Assembly: GCF_910592395.1 (NCBI RefSeq)
Contig: NC_088308.1
Location: 2,048,001-2,112,000 of the forward strand
Reading direction: 5' to 3'
Origin: Lineus longissimus
Lineage: Eukaryota > Nemertea > Pilidiophora > Heteronemertea > Lineidae
DNA: 64,000 nt
The translations under genes were made by a program, and so were the position numbers. Positions 50,412-59,983 of the stretch are shown here, piece by piece. Every line of letters begins with the position of its first letter. Position 1 is the stretch's first letter. The notes under the pieces were generated by a model that saw only the letters and a program-made list of their open reading frames with translations, did no database searches and was not told the DNA's origin.

Positions 50412-53040
50412 ATGGCGAACACCAGCATACTCGTTTATGAAACTACCGCTGCCGAAAAGGAGCCTGACTACCAACTTATGCAAGATGTGTACAATTTCCT
50501 GTACAAGTATGTCCTGGTCATCGTGGCCATTGTTGGGATCCCTGGAAACTTTGTCACGATGCTGGTGAATCTAAGAGCGCACAATCGTAAACTGTCTGTC
50601 TGTGTGTACATGACTGCAACGGCCATTGCAGATAACGTGGTATTGGTAGCTGCCGTATCGTATCTTGTATGCGTCACGTGGGGCTTTGGGTCGGCCATCC
50701 AAGGGAGTTTTCGGGAGGTCTTCTTTCAGTAAGTATACATGTATGTACGTATTCACGATTCGGGGGAGAAGAGTACCCAGGCAGTTTTCGCAAAGCCCCC
50801 CAAACGCCAACGTGAACGCCTGTCCCATTGCTCGACCTGCTGATAACGATGTCGAAAAATGGGATAGGCGTTCACGTGGACGTTTGGGGGGCTTTGCGAA
50901 AACTCCCTACGGCGTAACCAGAGAGTGGAGTTTCACGGAAATAGTTCGATCTAGCTGTGCCAACGCTTGGCCGAATGTACAGCATTTTACCACATATTTT
51001 TGATTTTCACCGGTGATATCTCGCTTAATCTTACCTAGTAGGGAGTTTCTGCAAAGCCCCCCGAAACGCGAACGCCTATCCCATTGTTCGACCCACTGAG
51101 CACGTTGCCGAACGATGGGATAGGGCCGGCGTTGGCGTTTCCGGGATTAGCGAAAACTCTCTCTTGTCGACCGGTGTTTCACCAATTGACAGAGAAAACA
51201 CGGCTTGCCGTTTGGTGGTCCTTGCCTGTCTGCTTATCCTTCGCCTCCCAAACCCTCACAATCGTTTTCGAACGTTTCACCGTTTTGACTGGGCAGGAGG
51301 CTCTTGTCTGATCATAGAACTCGACGATGACAAAGCATGGGACGAAATAATGCCATATGTTTCATCATCTTCGCGTTTTGTTACATCAGATATCGGATGA
51401 AATGAACATCGAGTAATATAAACAGGTGCGTATATTGAGCACTCGTTCGAACAAGTGCTCTTTCAAAGTATGCGCGCCTGTCTATCACGCATGATATTCG
51501 ATCGAGCTCGGCGAATGATTCTCGGCCTTTTTGGAGAGTGTCAGCAGCGCTTGATGGAAACCCCATAGGGTAATTATTCCCAGTAAAATATGCGACGAGA
51601 AGTTTGTAGGAGTGCAATAGAGTTGCTGAAGGGTACAGCTCCAGCTGGACGCAGGGTCTAAAATTGGGGTTCAGATCGAGGAAGGTGAAATAAAAGGTCT
51701 CTGTTCTTGGTAACAAGAATTAGCTTTAACAGATGTAGCTTGAAGGGGAGGTCGATCACTGTAAGTTTGGTTTTATCATACGTTGTTCGGCCTTTCCATT
51801 CTATGCAACTTCGTTTGACCATAAGTTGGCTAGAATGTAAGGACGAAACGTGATAAACTCACCGTAAACAACCTAGTTATTCTCTCCGGCTTCTACACTA
51901 GTTTCTTATAGTATTGCTAATATTTTAAGATTGGAGTGGTACCTCGCCTTCTGTCCAGCGATGCTCTCGGGACTTTTCCTAGCAGAGATGTCAGTGGATA
52001 GATTGATAGCTGTTGCATTTCCCATGGCGGCAACCAGGCTCTGTACCAATAAACGCGCTTATATAACAGTGGGCGTGACCACAGCCATCATAGCACCCCT
52101 CAACATCAACATCTTCTATACGTATCAACATTACGAAGATAAAGACACAGGTAGGTGTATCACATCGATGATTGCGATGAAGTTCCGTTCCTGCTGGAAG
52201 CCGGTGTAGAAGTTTAAAATGTCCTAGGTTAAAATGTCCGGGAACAAAGGATTCTATTATGCGCTTCAATCTCTGAGCTATTGACGGTCAGGGTCTCTAT
52301 AGAACCATATTGCAGAATACAATAGGGCCGGACACTTTTTCCAGGGGGGACACTTTTTACTTTTACACCGGTTTAGTATTGATTTGAGCTTCAGGTCCTT
52401 CTTCACAGCGTTAATATCCGGTGTAAAGGTAAGAAATCATAAAAGGGAGACATCGGCATAAAAACTTCATCTTCTATGACTTAGATTTACCTTCTACTTG
52501 AAGATACGGCCTTGCATTGAAAAGGTAAAATATCTCTCTTTCATGTGCCTTTTAGGTCTAGAAACACTCATCACCGATTTCGAAAACCAGGACATCGAAA
52601 TGCTAGTCTCTGCGTTCCAGCTGTTCTTTGGAACAGCTTGTCCCTTTGCTGTCATCATAATGTCAAATATCGTCATCATATTCAAACTGAAAAAGGCTTC
52701 AGAAGAACGCTCCGAGATGCAGGGAGGGGCGGGCAACACAGAGAAGACGAACTACTTGACCAGAATGCTCCTGTTCGTCAGTTTCGCCTACGTCGTTACC
52801 TCGATTCCTTACCGCTTATACTTCTTCATCATGGACACTCCAGTTCTGACAAAGATGTATGTTATGACAGAGAGGTATTGGAGCTTGCGTTATAATCTAC
52901 AATACGTGTTTTTTTTAACATTGTGGTATTGTAACTTCGCCATCAACTTTCCACTTTACTGCATTGGAGGCGGTCACCGGTTCCGAAATGATACCAAATA
53001 CATCCTACGCTATTGTGATGTGAGAAGGGTGAAGCATTAA
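50412..53040 (+). CDS. Rhodopsin-class GPCR, peptide-receptor-like, three exons
   Basis: Exons 50412-50728, 51930-52150 and 52556-53040 join in matching phases (Q106 split CA/A, G180 split G/GT) with donors GTAAGT and GTAGGT and AG acceptors, giving 340 residues. In-frame TAA (50394) precedes the ATG. Seven hydrophobic segments are present with class A landmarks: G-N46 in TM1, A-D74 in TM2, S-V-D129-R130-L and A-F-P at the TM3/loop 2 border, P209 in TM5, S-I-P264-Y in TM6 (no CWxP), and N310-F-P-L-Y314 in TM7. The TM3 and TM7 signatures resemble expanded lophotrochozoan peptide receptors (FMRFamide/TRH-type neighbours). A sequon lies at N3. The ligand cannot be inferred. The usual TM3 (3.25) and second-loop cysteines are absent in this model. 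Reading past the second donor would add R-C-I-T-S, so alternative splicing might restore one. Plasma-membrane location is expected. Confidence 0.85.
50780..50907. mobile_element. Foldback element 1 in GPCR intron 1
   Basis: Arms 50780-50829 and 50859-50907 are reverse complements over about 50 nt with few mismatches. Outer ends GGCAGTTTTCGCAAAGCCCC and, inverted, GGGAGTTTTCGCAAAGCCCC. The loop is about 29 nt. GC-rich compared with the intron. Related to the copy at 51041. Confidence 0.85.
51041..51160. mobile_element. Foldback element 2 in GPCR intron 1
   Basis: A second, more diverged copy starts GGGAGTTTCTGCAAAGCCCC. It has GAACGCCTATCCCATTGTTCGA in the left arm, CGATGGGATAGG in the right arm and ends GCGAAAACTCTCT. 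It lies 133 bp after copy 1 in the same orientation, so the pair may derive from a local duplication. Confidence 0.75.
52320..52430. repeat. CCGGTGTAA-family repeat in GPCR intron 2
   Basis: GGACACTTTTTCCAGGGGGG (52330) and TTTTACACCGG (52361-52371) face CCGGTGTAAA (52419-52428), an inverted pair of the terminal word seen at 41581-41759. The GGACAC..TTCC.AGGGG..CAC...TTAC..TTACACCGG arrangement is shared with 54055-54115 and, inverted, with 55434-55505. Confidence 0.6.
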
Positions 53041-53197
53041 ACAAATGGCCCAGCCCATTCGTTGGCTTCTTTTCCATCAATAGGAGGGTTTCGCAAGCCT
53101 TACAAAGAGCTACGAACGACGAAGTACGAAGTGTGTCAATACGAATGTACTTGTTTTATTACCTTTAATCCTGGGATGAAAAGTGTTTCATCAGCAC

Positions 53198-53314
53198 CTA
53201 TCGCAATACACAAAATAATGTAATAAAGTTCCAATACATTGCGATGGTATGACATTTCTGCAATGATGGTCTGGAATAAAAACGTGATTACAAATCTTGA
53301 ATAAACAATAAAAC
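53198..53314 (-). CDS. Candidate internal exon (TM2/TM3) of the second stargazin-like gene
   Basis: A minus-strand acceptor TATTGACAG opens a 117-nt frame in phase 1 and ends before GTGCTG (53197) in phase 1, matching the phase of the exon at 50406. The peptide has a hydrophobic run F-V-I-T-F-L-F-Q-T-I-I-A, then E-M-S-Y-H-R-N, then a second hydrophobic run, comparable with TM2, the short cytosolic loop and TM3 start of stargazin. Against it: the donor is weak, a stronger donor AAAG/GTAATA (53165 region) would be out of phase, and the same DNA carries plus-strand AATAAA signals of the GPCR. Treat as a hypothesis. Confidence 0.18.
53222..53312 (+). promoter_or_regulatory. Cluster of poly(A) signals behind the GPCR
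   Basis: AATAAA occurs at 53222-53227, 53275-53280, 53300-53305 and 53307-53312, from 182 bp past the GPCR stop codon. Such a cluster suits 3' end formation of the plus-strand transcript. The same bases read as Phe/Ile codons on the other strand. Confidence 0.55.
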
Positions 53315-54422
53315 CTGTCAATATGGTTTGATGGATTTGGTAAGCGTCAGTTGCGTCAACCTTCGCAAGGGGGCGTGGCACTCGCTATTGTTGATGTACT
53401 CTCCTTGCACCCTGAGGAAAAGGTTGCAGTTTAGTCCCAGAAGACTTGTTTCCGGCGCCCGTTCTATCACAACGACGACAACGATCTCTACAAGACTGGT
53501 ACCGACTCTCGGGAAACTTTAAGCATACCAAAATGACAGGGGACCGGAACCCTCTTGTTCATTTGATGGGAAGTTCGAGTATCTCGATTGGGCTTTGCAA
53601 CGACGTCGAAAAGGAGGCTACTGCGACTATCCTGACTATGCCACAACTAAACAAATACGTCCCAGAGAGTTAAAGATCATCTGTATGACATAAGGTCTAC
53701 TTCTACAAAGATAGGCTATATTCCGCGTCCTGCAGAGTGAGTGTTGATACTGTTTTGATATACGACCGCGTTCTTCGACGTCCTCTTTCACAAAAACATG
53801 CAAGACAAGTTTGCGCGAGCGACGACAGCTTACAAAAACATGTACAGATTTTTTGCGGTTTTCACGGCCCATAGATAACGCGTCTGGCTTCCAGCAATGA
53901 AATAGACGTGTGACAGATTATCATCGTTGGGCTAATGCACTTGGACACAACGTCCTTGCACTCAATTACTAGACACTGATACTGACTCACAGTACGCACC
54001 CTACCTGTATGCCGTAGGGCATTAGAATATTCTTTAGAATTCTAATCTACAATATAGGACACTGTTTCCCAGGGGTCACTCATTACTGTTACACCGGCGG
54101 TTGCCCTGGTGGTGATGCAGTGAACTAATGTGTCGTGTTTTATTCGACTCGCAATATCATTCTTTGTGGCAATCAGAAAGGATTCAAATACATGTAACTT
54201 ATTTGCCAGAATAGAATCATTAGAAAATATTTTAGCATATGTAAGTTACATGTAAATAAGAATTCTACTAATTTTATGAGTAATAACAGCGTTGAAACTA
54301 CCGAAAGATTTATAGATATCGAATTTCAATACCACAAACAAAAGTCACCGAAAGCCTTTATATACAATTCATCTACTCCGCTCGTTCGATGGATCGGATG
54401 AGAAGGACGGACACCATTGGTT
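53315..54422. other. Gene-free stretch with a CCGGTGTAA-type repeat
   Basis: No gene is supported. At 54055-54115 GGACACTGTTTCCCAGGGGT is followed by TTACTGTTACACCGG (54083-54097) and a GGTTGCCCTGGTGGTGATG segment. This block is a close relative of the inverted block at 55434-55505. Confidence 0.5.
54055..54115 (+). repeat. CCGGTGTAACA-family repeat, plus-orientation copy
   Basis: Shares in order AGGACAC, AGGGGTCAC, TTACTGTTACACCGG and CCCTGGTGG.GATG with the reverse complement of 55434-55505. The two copies lie on either side of the piggyBac-like element. Confidence 0.7.
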
Positions 54423-55139
54423 TTAATCGCCCATGGTAGTCTGTCGCTCAGCTGAATTAAGTATTTTTGGCTGCCCTCCTATCGAGGGTTCAAACAGTAA
54501 AAGAGAATAGATTGGGAAACTGGCGAGGGTTTCATGGTGTAACATTCTAAGTGGATATACGCAACTTGGATTAGGGAAGGGGGCGGGGTGGCATTCAGGG
54601 GCATTAAAACGCGTTCAAAGTCTGGATATCTTTTGTTCTGTGAAATCTTATAGAAGGTGGCGGTTCGTTTGCAAACACCAGCAAACGTAGAAACACACTG
54701 AATATCACTATTGGTGAAAATAACAATGTGACTGTCGGTGATCACATGTACCGGTACGAGGGCTGGGACGTCAGTTGAACACTTGATCCGCCGTCTGCGA
54801 GGCTGACGGAATGAACTCGATGAGTTCATCCTGCCTGCCTGGCTGCATCCTGACTCCCATGCGTTTGCGTCACCACTATCGAGCTTGGGCGAGTGATTTA
54901 GCGATCTCAAAACATTGCAAGATGGCCTGGCGGAAGACCTTCAGTTAAAATGGAACTGCACGGGAACGTAAGGTCGTAGTCACCTGCGAATCTCGGCCCC
55001 TTTCCGCAGCCACTGACAACTGAGAGCACGAGGTCTTCAACCAATAATTCCGTTATCTTGATTGTTTATTCACCCTCTTTTTGAGGGCAGCCAAAAATAC
55101 TAAAATTTCAGCTGAGCGACAGACTACCAAGGGTGTTAA
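54423..55139. mobile_element. piggyBac-like non-autonomous element
   Basis: Inverted termini of about 50 nt (left 54427-54478, right 55083-55135) match well: both read CC.TGGTAGTCTGTCGCTCAGCTG from outside inwards and end with GTATTTTTGGCTGCCCTC. TTAA lies exactly outside each terminus (54423-54426 and 55136-55139), the diagnostic piggyBac target duplication. Left terminus TTAATCGCCCATGG and right terminus TTAACACCCTTGG also fit. The 709-bp interior encodes no transposase. A 143-codon minus-strand frame (54479-54910) fills part of it and shows no known domain. Superfamily assignment from TSD and TIR only. Confidence 0.75.
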
Positions 55140-55433
55140 CAGTGGTGTTTGTCTGTCTGTCTCATCTGATCTGTCAACGCTTTCGCGCTGAGGAAGGCGA
55201 CAAGAACTTCGCTGACTTTTATTTGTGCATGGTGTCAATATTCAATAATTACAAATCTTTCGGTAATTTCAACGCAATTATGACTCATCATATTACTATA
55301 ATTCTAACTACGTATTTACCAATATGCATCTCTATAATATCTAATTAAATTATTTTGGCAAGTTTATGCTTTGCTTATTTCATGCTGGGAAACCAAAAAA
55401 TTATAGGTCAAATCAAACCCAACATAGTACATT

Positions 55434-55505
55434 TGTTCCGGACATCTCCACCAGGGTAACCGGTGTAACAGTAAGCTGTGACCCCTGTGAATTGTGTCCT
55501 AGATT
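55434..55505 (-). repeat. CCGGTGTAACA-family repeat, minus-orientation copy
   Basis: CCGGTGTAACA at 55460-55470 is preceded by CATCTCCACCAGGGTAA and followed by GTAAGCTGTGACCCCTGTG and GTGTCCT. Read on the minus strand this matches 54055-54115 closely. Confidence 0.7.
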
Positions 55506-57263
55506 TACATTTATTGCTTATCTGATATCCAACTGTTGAGCTGACTAGTGTGGATACGAGGTGGGTGACCAAGTATCTGTATGGAATACTAGTATACCGT
55601 ATCAAATCCCTTTAAATTCCCATGCTCTGCCGGAAACAGTATATAGGCTATAACATGCTATAGTTGAATGGGTGACAATTTCAATTAAGTCTTTTTGGGA
55701 AATAATAGCAAGGCCTTGGTTTATATGAATACACAATGTACCCAAAAGGACGTTGTATCACTTTTTAATATTGTTTTCCCCTTTTCAAAGACATTTTCTA
55801 GAAGTTATTTTGTCTCTACAAGGATGTGTCATGTAATCCGTACCATGTCCGGACAAGATGTGACATAATCCAAGACGTCTTTTCTCCAGGATTCTAGTTC
55901 TTGCAGCTGTCCATCCGACTGAGGAGAGCAGGAGATCAAAGTCACTCTTAATTACATAAAGAGACTACTCTGGATCAGTCTTTTAGGACAGTTATACCAG
56001 GTTCTGGTCAATTCTAACGAAAGTCTTTCTTCCCTAGCTCCGCAAGGAACAACAGTGAAGACAGGTTGTGACGAGCCTACCCAGGTGTACTCTCAACTGC
56101 ACTTGGCACTGTTCGCACAAATGGGTAAGCATTTTTGACCACGTTGACTATATCAGGATGTATGAAGGAAAAACACATAAATTTCTAGAATGCAAACCTT
56201 TATTCTAAACAAATTTTGACAAGTCAACCTTGTCTTGTACAAAAGTTTTTCCAAAACTGAAAGTGTGTGTAGCACTTAGAGAAGTGATTTCTCGTTAAGA
56301 TCAGTTTGATGCTGTTTAAAAACAATCTTAAGAATAATATATGAATCAAATTTGGTGTTTTAATAGAATACAAATGCCCAAATGGCCAATAGACTAGAAC
56401 ATCCACTTAACACTCAGGAAGCCATCAGAAATGAACCATTTTTATGATTTTTTAATTTTACAAGAAACAATTTTTTTTCATAAAAGATGTGTTAATCTTT
56501 TTGTTATTACGATTTAGTTATAGACTTTAATTCGTCTCGTAAAATCTTAACTTTGTAGTGTAAAAATCATGTAGATGAATATAAATGTCATACATTCAGC
56601 ACAATGGACCATCATATGGCAGCTCCCGCTTCTAAAAGTGTTAAGCTCTGCAAAATATAATCTTTAACTTCATCAATGGTACACATGTGTATGAAAAACC
56701 TGCATTCTTCGACAATGGACATAAGCCACATTAAACATAACTCAGTTGAAATTAATCAAATTTGGTATTACAGTATAATTACATTTCAATTTCGCTCGAG
56801 TCCAGCAGGTTAAAAAATGCATCGAAAAATATTTAACATGCTGCCTGCTGACACACGAAGCTTGTCAACTAAATCTTAATCTAAGTTCCAACAGCAAGTT
56901 TCACCAATATTGAAATTTCATCTAAATTAACCATTCAAATATCAAAATACATAATCTGTACAATTTGTAAACTTTTCCTAAAGAAACCTTCCAATTTTTC
57001 CTATGATGTGTAATCTAACTAGCCTATGTACAATGTCTTAAATAAACTAAAACATTTAGTCAAAAGTGCCACATTTCACAAGTCAGCATCACCAAACTGA
57101 ACAACATGCACAAAACTGTTGAGATTCTGGTATGAAAAATAAGAGAGGATTGGACCAAAGCCCCAATGAAAAGCACAGGGCAATAACTCTCAAGGAGCTG
57201 AAAGTTTTTACCTTTCTTGTACATTTTCGTAACTTTAAATACCAAAAATAATTTGGATTTCTG

Positions 57264-57273
57264 CCCCCCCCCC
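57264..57273 (+). repeat. Poly-C run of 10
   Basis: Ten consecutive C residues; a nine-C run follows at 57643-57651. Both lie in AT-rich surroundings. Confidence 0.9.
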
Positions 57274-58768
57274 TTCCAGACAGAAATAATGTCAATATCA
57301 CCTGGACCCATTTTGAAGTATGTCTTCAGAATGTTCTCCAAAGTACTCCTTATTTTCATTTTCAGATGAACATTAAGCTTGTGCTGATATCGTTACTCAA
57401 GGATAATTGCACAAATGATTACAGATTTTAATAATTATTATACAATTGCGACTAGCACCAACTTGGAAACATTACAATCTTTAGACAGATAAAGACGAAA
57501 TTAAATTTAAATATATGTGCGTCTTCGAGTTATTTTGTAAGGACAGAGTTCCGACAGTACTAGTGTCTAGAGGAAAATCTCTAGGAAGATAAGTGGGAAT
57601 ATTCAATAAGTTTGAATATGAGTTGTGTGTAAAACAACCAAGCCCCCCCCCTCACTGAAACAAATATTCAAATGTTTCTCAAAAATCAGACCCCAAATTA
57701 AATATATGCTATCATCAGATGATTTGAGTGACCCCAGATATCAAGCTGTCCAAAGCTGATAATGATCGAAACAGAAGAAAAATTCAGACCAAAATAAACA
57801 TCATCTTTCTGAAAATAAATTCATTAATGCATTTTACTACATTTACTGCATTCTTTCATATTTCATGCAATGTTTGTCCAAAGATTTCAATTTCGAACAA
57901 ATATTTACAAACTTTCCAGATTATTATTATTCATACAATTTATCATCAATGTGATATAATTCAAATTATCAGGCTGTTTTCTTTTAAATTTCATGCAATA
58001 CTTTTTAAAAATTTGAAACCAAAATTTACAAATTATGCAATTCATAACAAACCTACTGTGACTTTATATTATTAGGCTGTAAAATAATGATATTAGTCTT
58101 CGACATATTAACAACAATCTTCCAAAAAATTACAAAACATTTTTCAGTCTTTAGATAACGTTATACCAAACATTTGCCCTTGAAAAAGTCATGGAAGCCG
58201 TTAGTTCGGTAGAATGCATCTTTATTAATTATTAATAGCATCGATCAATTTCTTTAACTGGTATACTCACAGGTTATAATTATCAAATTGGACGTCCACA
58301 GGCATGCGAAATGGACTCATCAAGCAAGGCCGGACAAATAAGGGCTTGAAACCTTTAACCAAAATTAACGATCATTGTGAAAATTTATGGTTAAGTAGCA
58401 GAGGTAGTGGCAATGAATATTGGACGCAACCTGTCGTTTAGAATTTCTTTGACAAAATACAAAATTTCTAACTGGCAAGCAAATTATGTTGAAATTGGAC
58501 CATATGCCATGCAATCTTACTAATTTACACAAAATTGGAATGTTCTCGTAGAATTCATTGAATATTTGTAGAATCTGAACTTTTATGATAAATCTGCGTT
58601 TCTAAATCTTAAATATCGAAAAGTTATCAATGAACAAATGGCTGGAGGTAACTGATATGCTGAAATCTCAGTTAAATATTAATACGATATGTTATCATCA
58701 CTAGAAATCAAGTGATTGTGTAACTTTAGCCAATTCAGGACAAATCGAGGCGAGAACTGAAAAGAAAG

Positions 58769-58915
58769 GCAGGATTATTGGACAGACGATAGGCCGGAAT
58801 TATGGACAGTCTGGAATGAAAGTGCATGAGGCGGCCGGATTATACAATAGAAACAAAATTACGAGGCAGGAATACACATTATAAGATATACAGGATTACA
58901 ATGGCAGGAATATAC
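58769..58915 (+). repeat. Irregular GGCAGGAATAT-type repeat
   Basis: Variants of GGCAGGA[AT]TA[TC] recur at 58769, 58792, 58831, 58865, 58892 and 58903 with 11-39 bp spacing. In one frame or another they spell Gly/Arg-Asn/Asp-Tyr-like peptides, and the following sequence (58935-59236) holds overlapping 63- and 93-codon frames rich in Gln, Gly and Asn. This might be a decayed repetitive coding sequence, but frames shift repeatedly and no gene model holds. Confidence 0.4.
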
Positions 58916-59983
58916 AGAATTAGAAACATTTGATATGTTTATTGATATTGGTGGATGGACTGGGCGGCCCGGTATATCGCTGGACTACCGGCACCACCTG
59001 GTACAACTGATATGCAACATTATGGACGATTACAACAAAGAGAAATCATGGCAGGACAACAATGTACACGAACAATTCAAACACCAAACTTCACTGGACA
59101 ACTCAACAAAACTTTACTCATATTAGCACTGTGTTATGTTTTCAGTGTTGAACTCTCTGGAGCGGAGGTCTTGAAGAAGGTAGGTGCTGTCCTCTGCTCT
59201 CCCAAGTTTACTCGTGAATTGAACCTGGCTGAGTGAAAACGCTCTTAATGGGAGACTAGGCAGGAGCAAAGTGGGCCAGGTGAAGTAAAACAAAGTCACC
59301 AATAGCTGTCTCTACGATTTCACAAATACGTCAGCACAATTCACGCTTGAAGGAGGACTCATCAAGCAGGATGCAATTGCCCTTACAGGGTACACTGGTC
59401 CCCGAGCTCCTGCCTATAACCCCCTTCAAAACAGTCATGGAATCGCTCAAAGACTCCTGAAGGTTCCAACAGTGAAAACACCAGATCTATGCTAGGCCTA
59501 TCATCTAAAAAGTCTAACTACAAATAGACTTCTTCCTTAAATAGTTACAAGTGGTACGAATATGACAAATCAATATAGGAGATCATCTGGATTTTGCAGC
59601 AGGTTCCACTCTAGAACTTGACGATGAAATGTTGGATGGATGACATGACCTAAGGCATCTTCCGAGGGATATCAAGAATGATACAGACTTCTATTAAATC
59701 AGCAGAACTCATTTTCAAGAATTTACCCTTGTCTATCATGGAACATCTCCATAAGGAATGCTGTCCTGAATAGGGAGGTTAAACTGAATGGAACAAATCA
59801 TTGTCCTTAATAGAGGGGCTTGCATTCAGAGAATGAGAGAACTACTTTCTCACTCTTACAATTCTTGATATCCCCTAAAGTTTTAAGGTCAACACACTCT
59901 GTATGCAATGCAGCTTGATGGTAAAGATAAAAACGTATCAAAAATAAAATTTCATCTGGCTTTGCTTTTCCGAGTGAAAAACT
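58916..59983. other. Gene-free stretch, probable proximal 3' UTR of the minus-strand gene
   Basis: Apart from the short frames at 58935-59236 nothing coding was seen. It lies directly after the stop codon of the minus-strand gene, so it is likely transcribed as 3' UTR. TTTATTTTTGAT just after the stop is AT-rich but is not a canonical signal. Confidence 0.4.

Larger units (their letters stand above)
55140..58768. other. AT-rich gene-free stretch, possible 3' trailer of the minus-strand gene
   Basis: Base composition turns markedly AT-rich from about 56200. No gene is supported (frames up to 115 codons at 57728-58075 are AT-driven). A minus-strand AATAAA lies at 56199-56204, and C-runs lie at 57264-57273 (10) and 57643-57651 (9). 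The region could be a long 3' UTR of the gene ending at 59984 or plain intergenic DNA. Confidence 0.4.

Noticed and set aside
54479-54910. 143-codon minus-strand frame inside the piggyBac-like element, considered as transposase remnant
   Set aside because: No DDD catalytic pattern or cysteine-rich tail; no similarity I can recognise.
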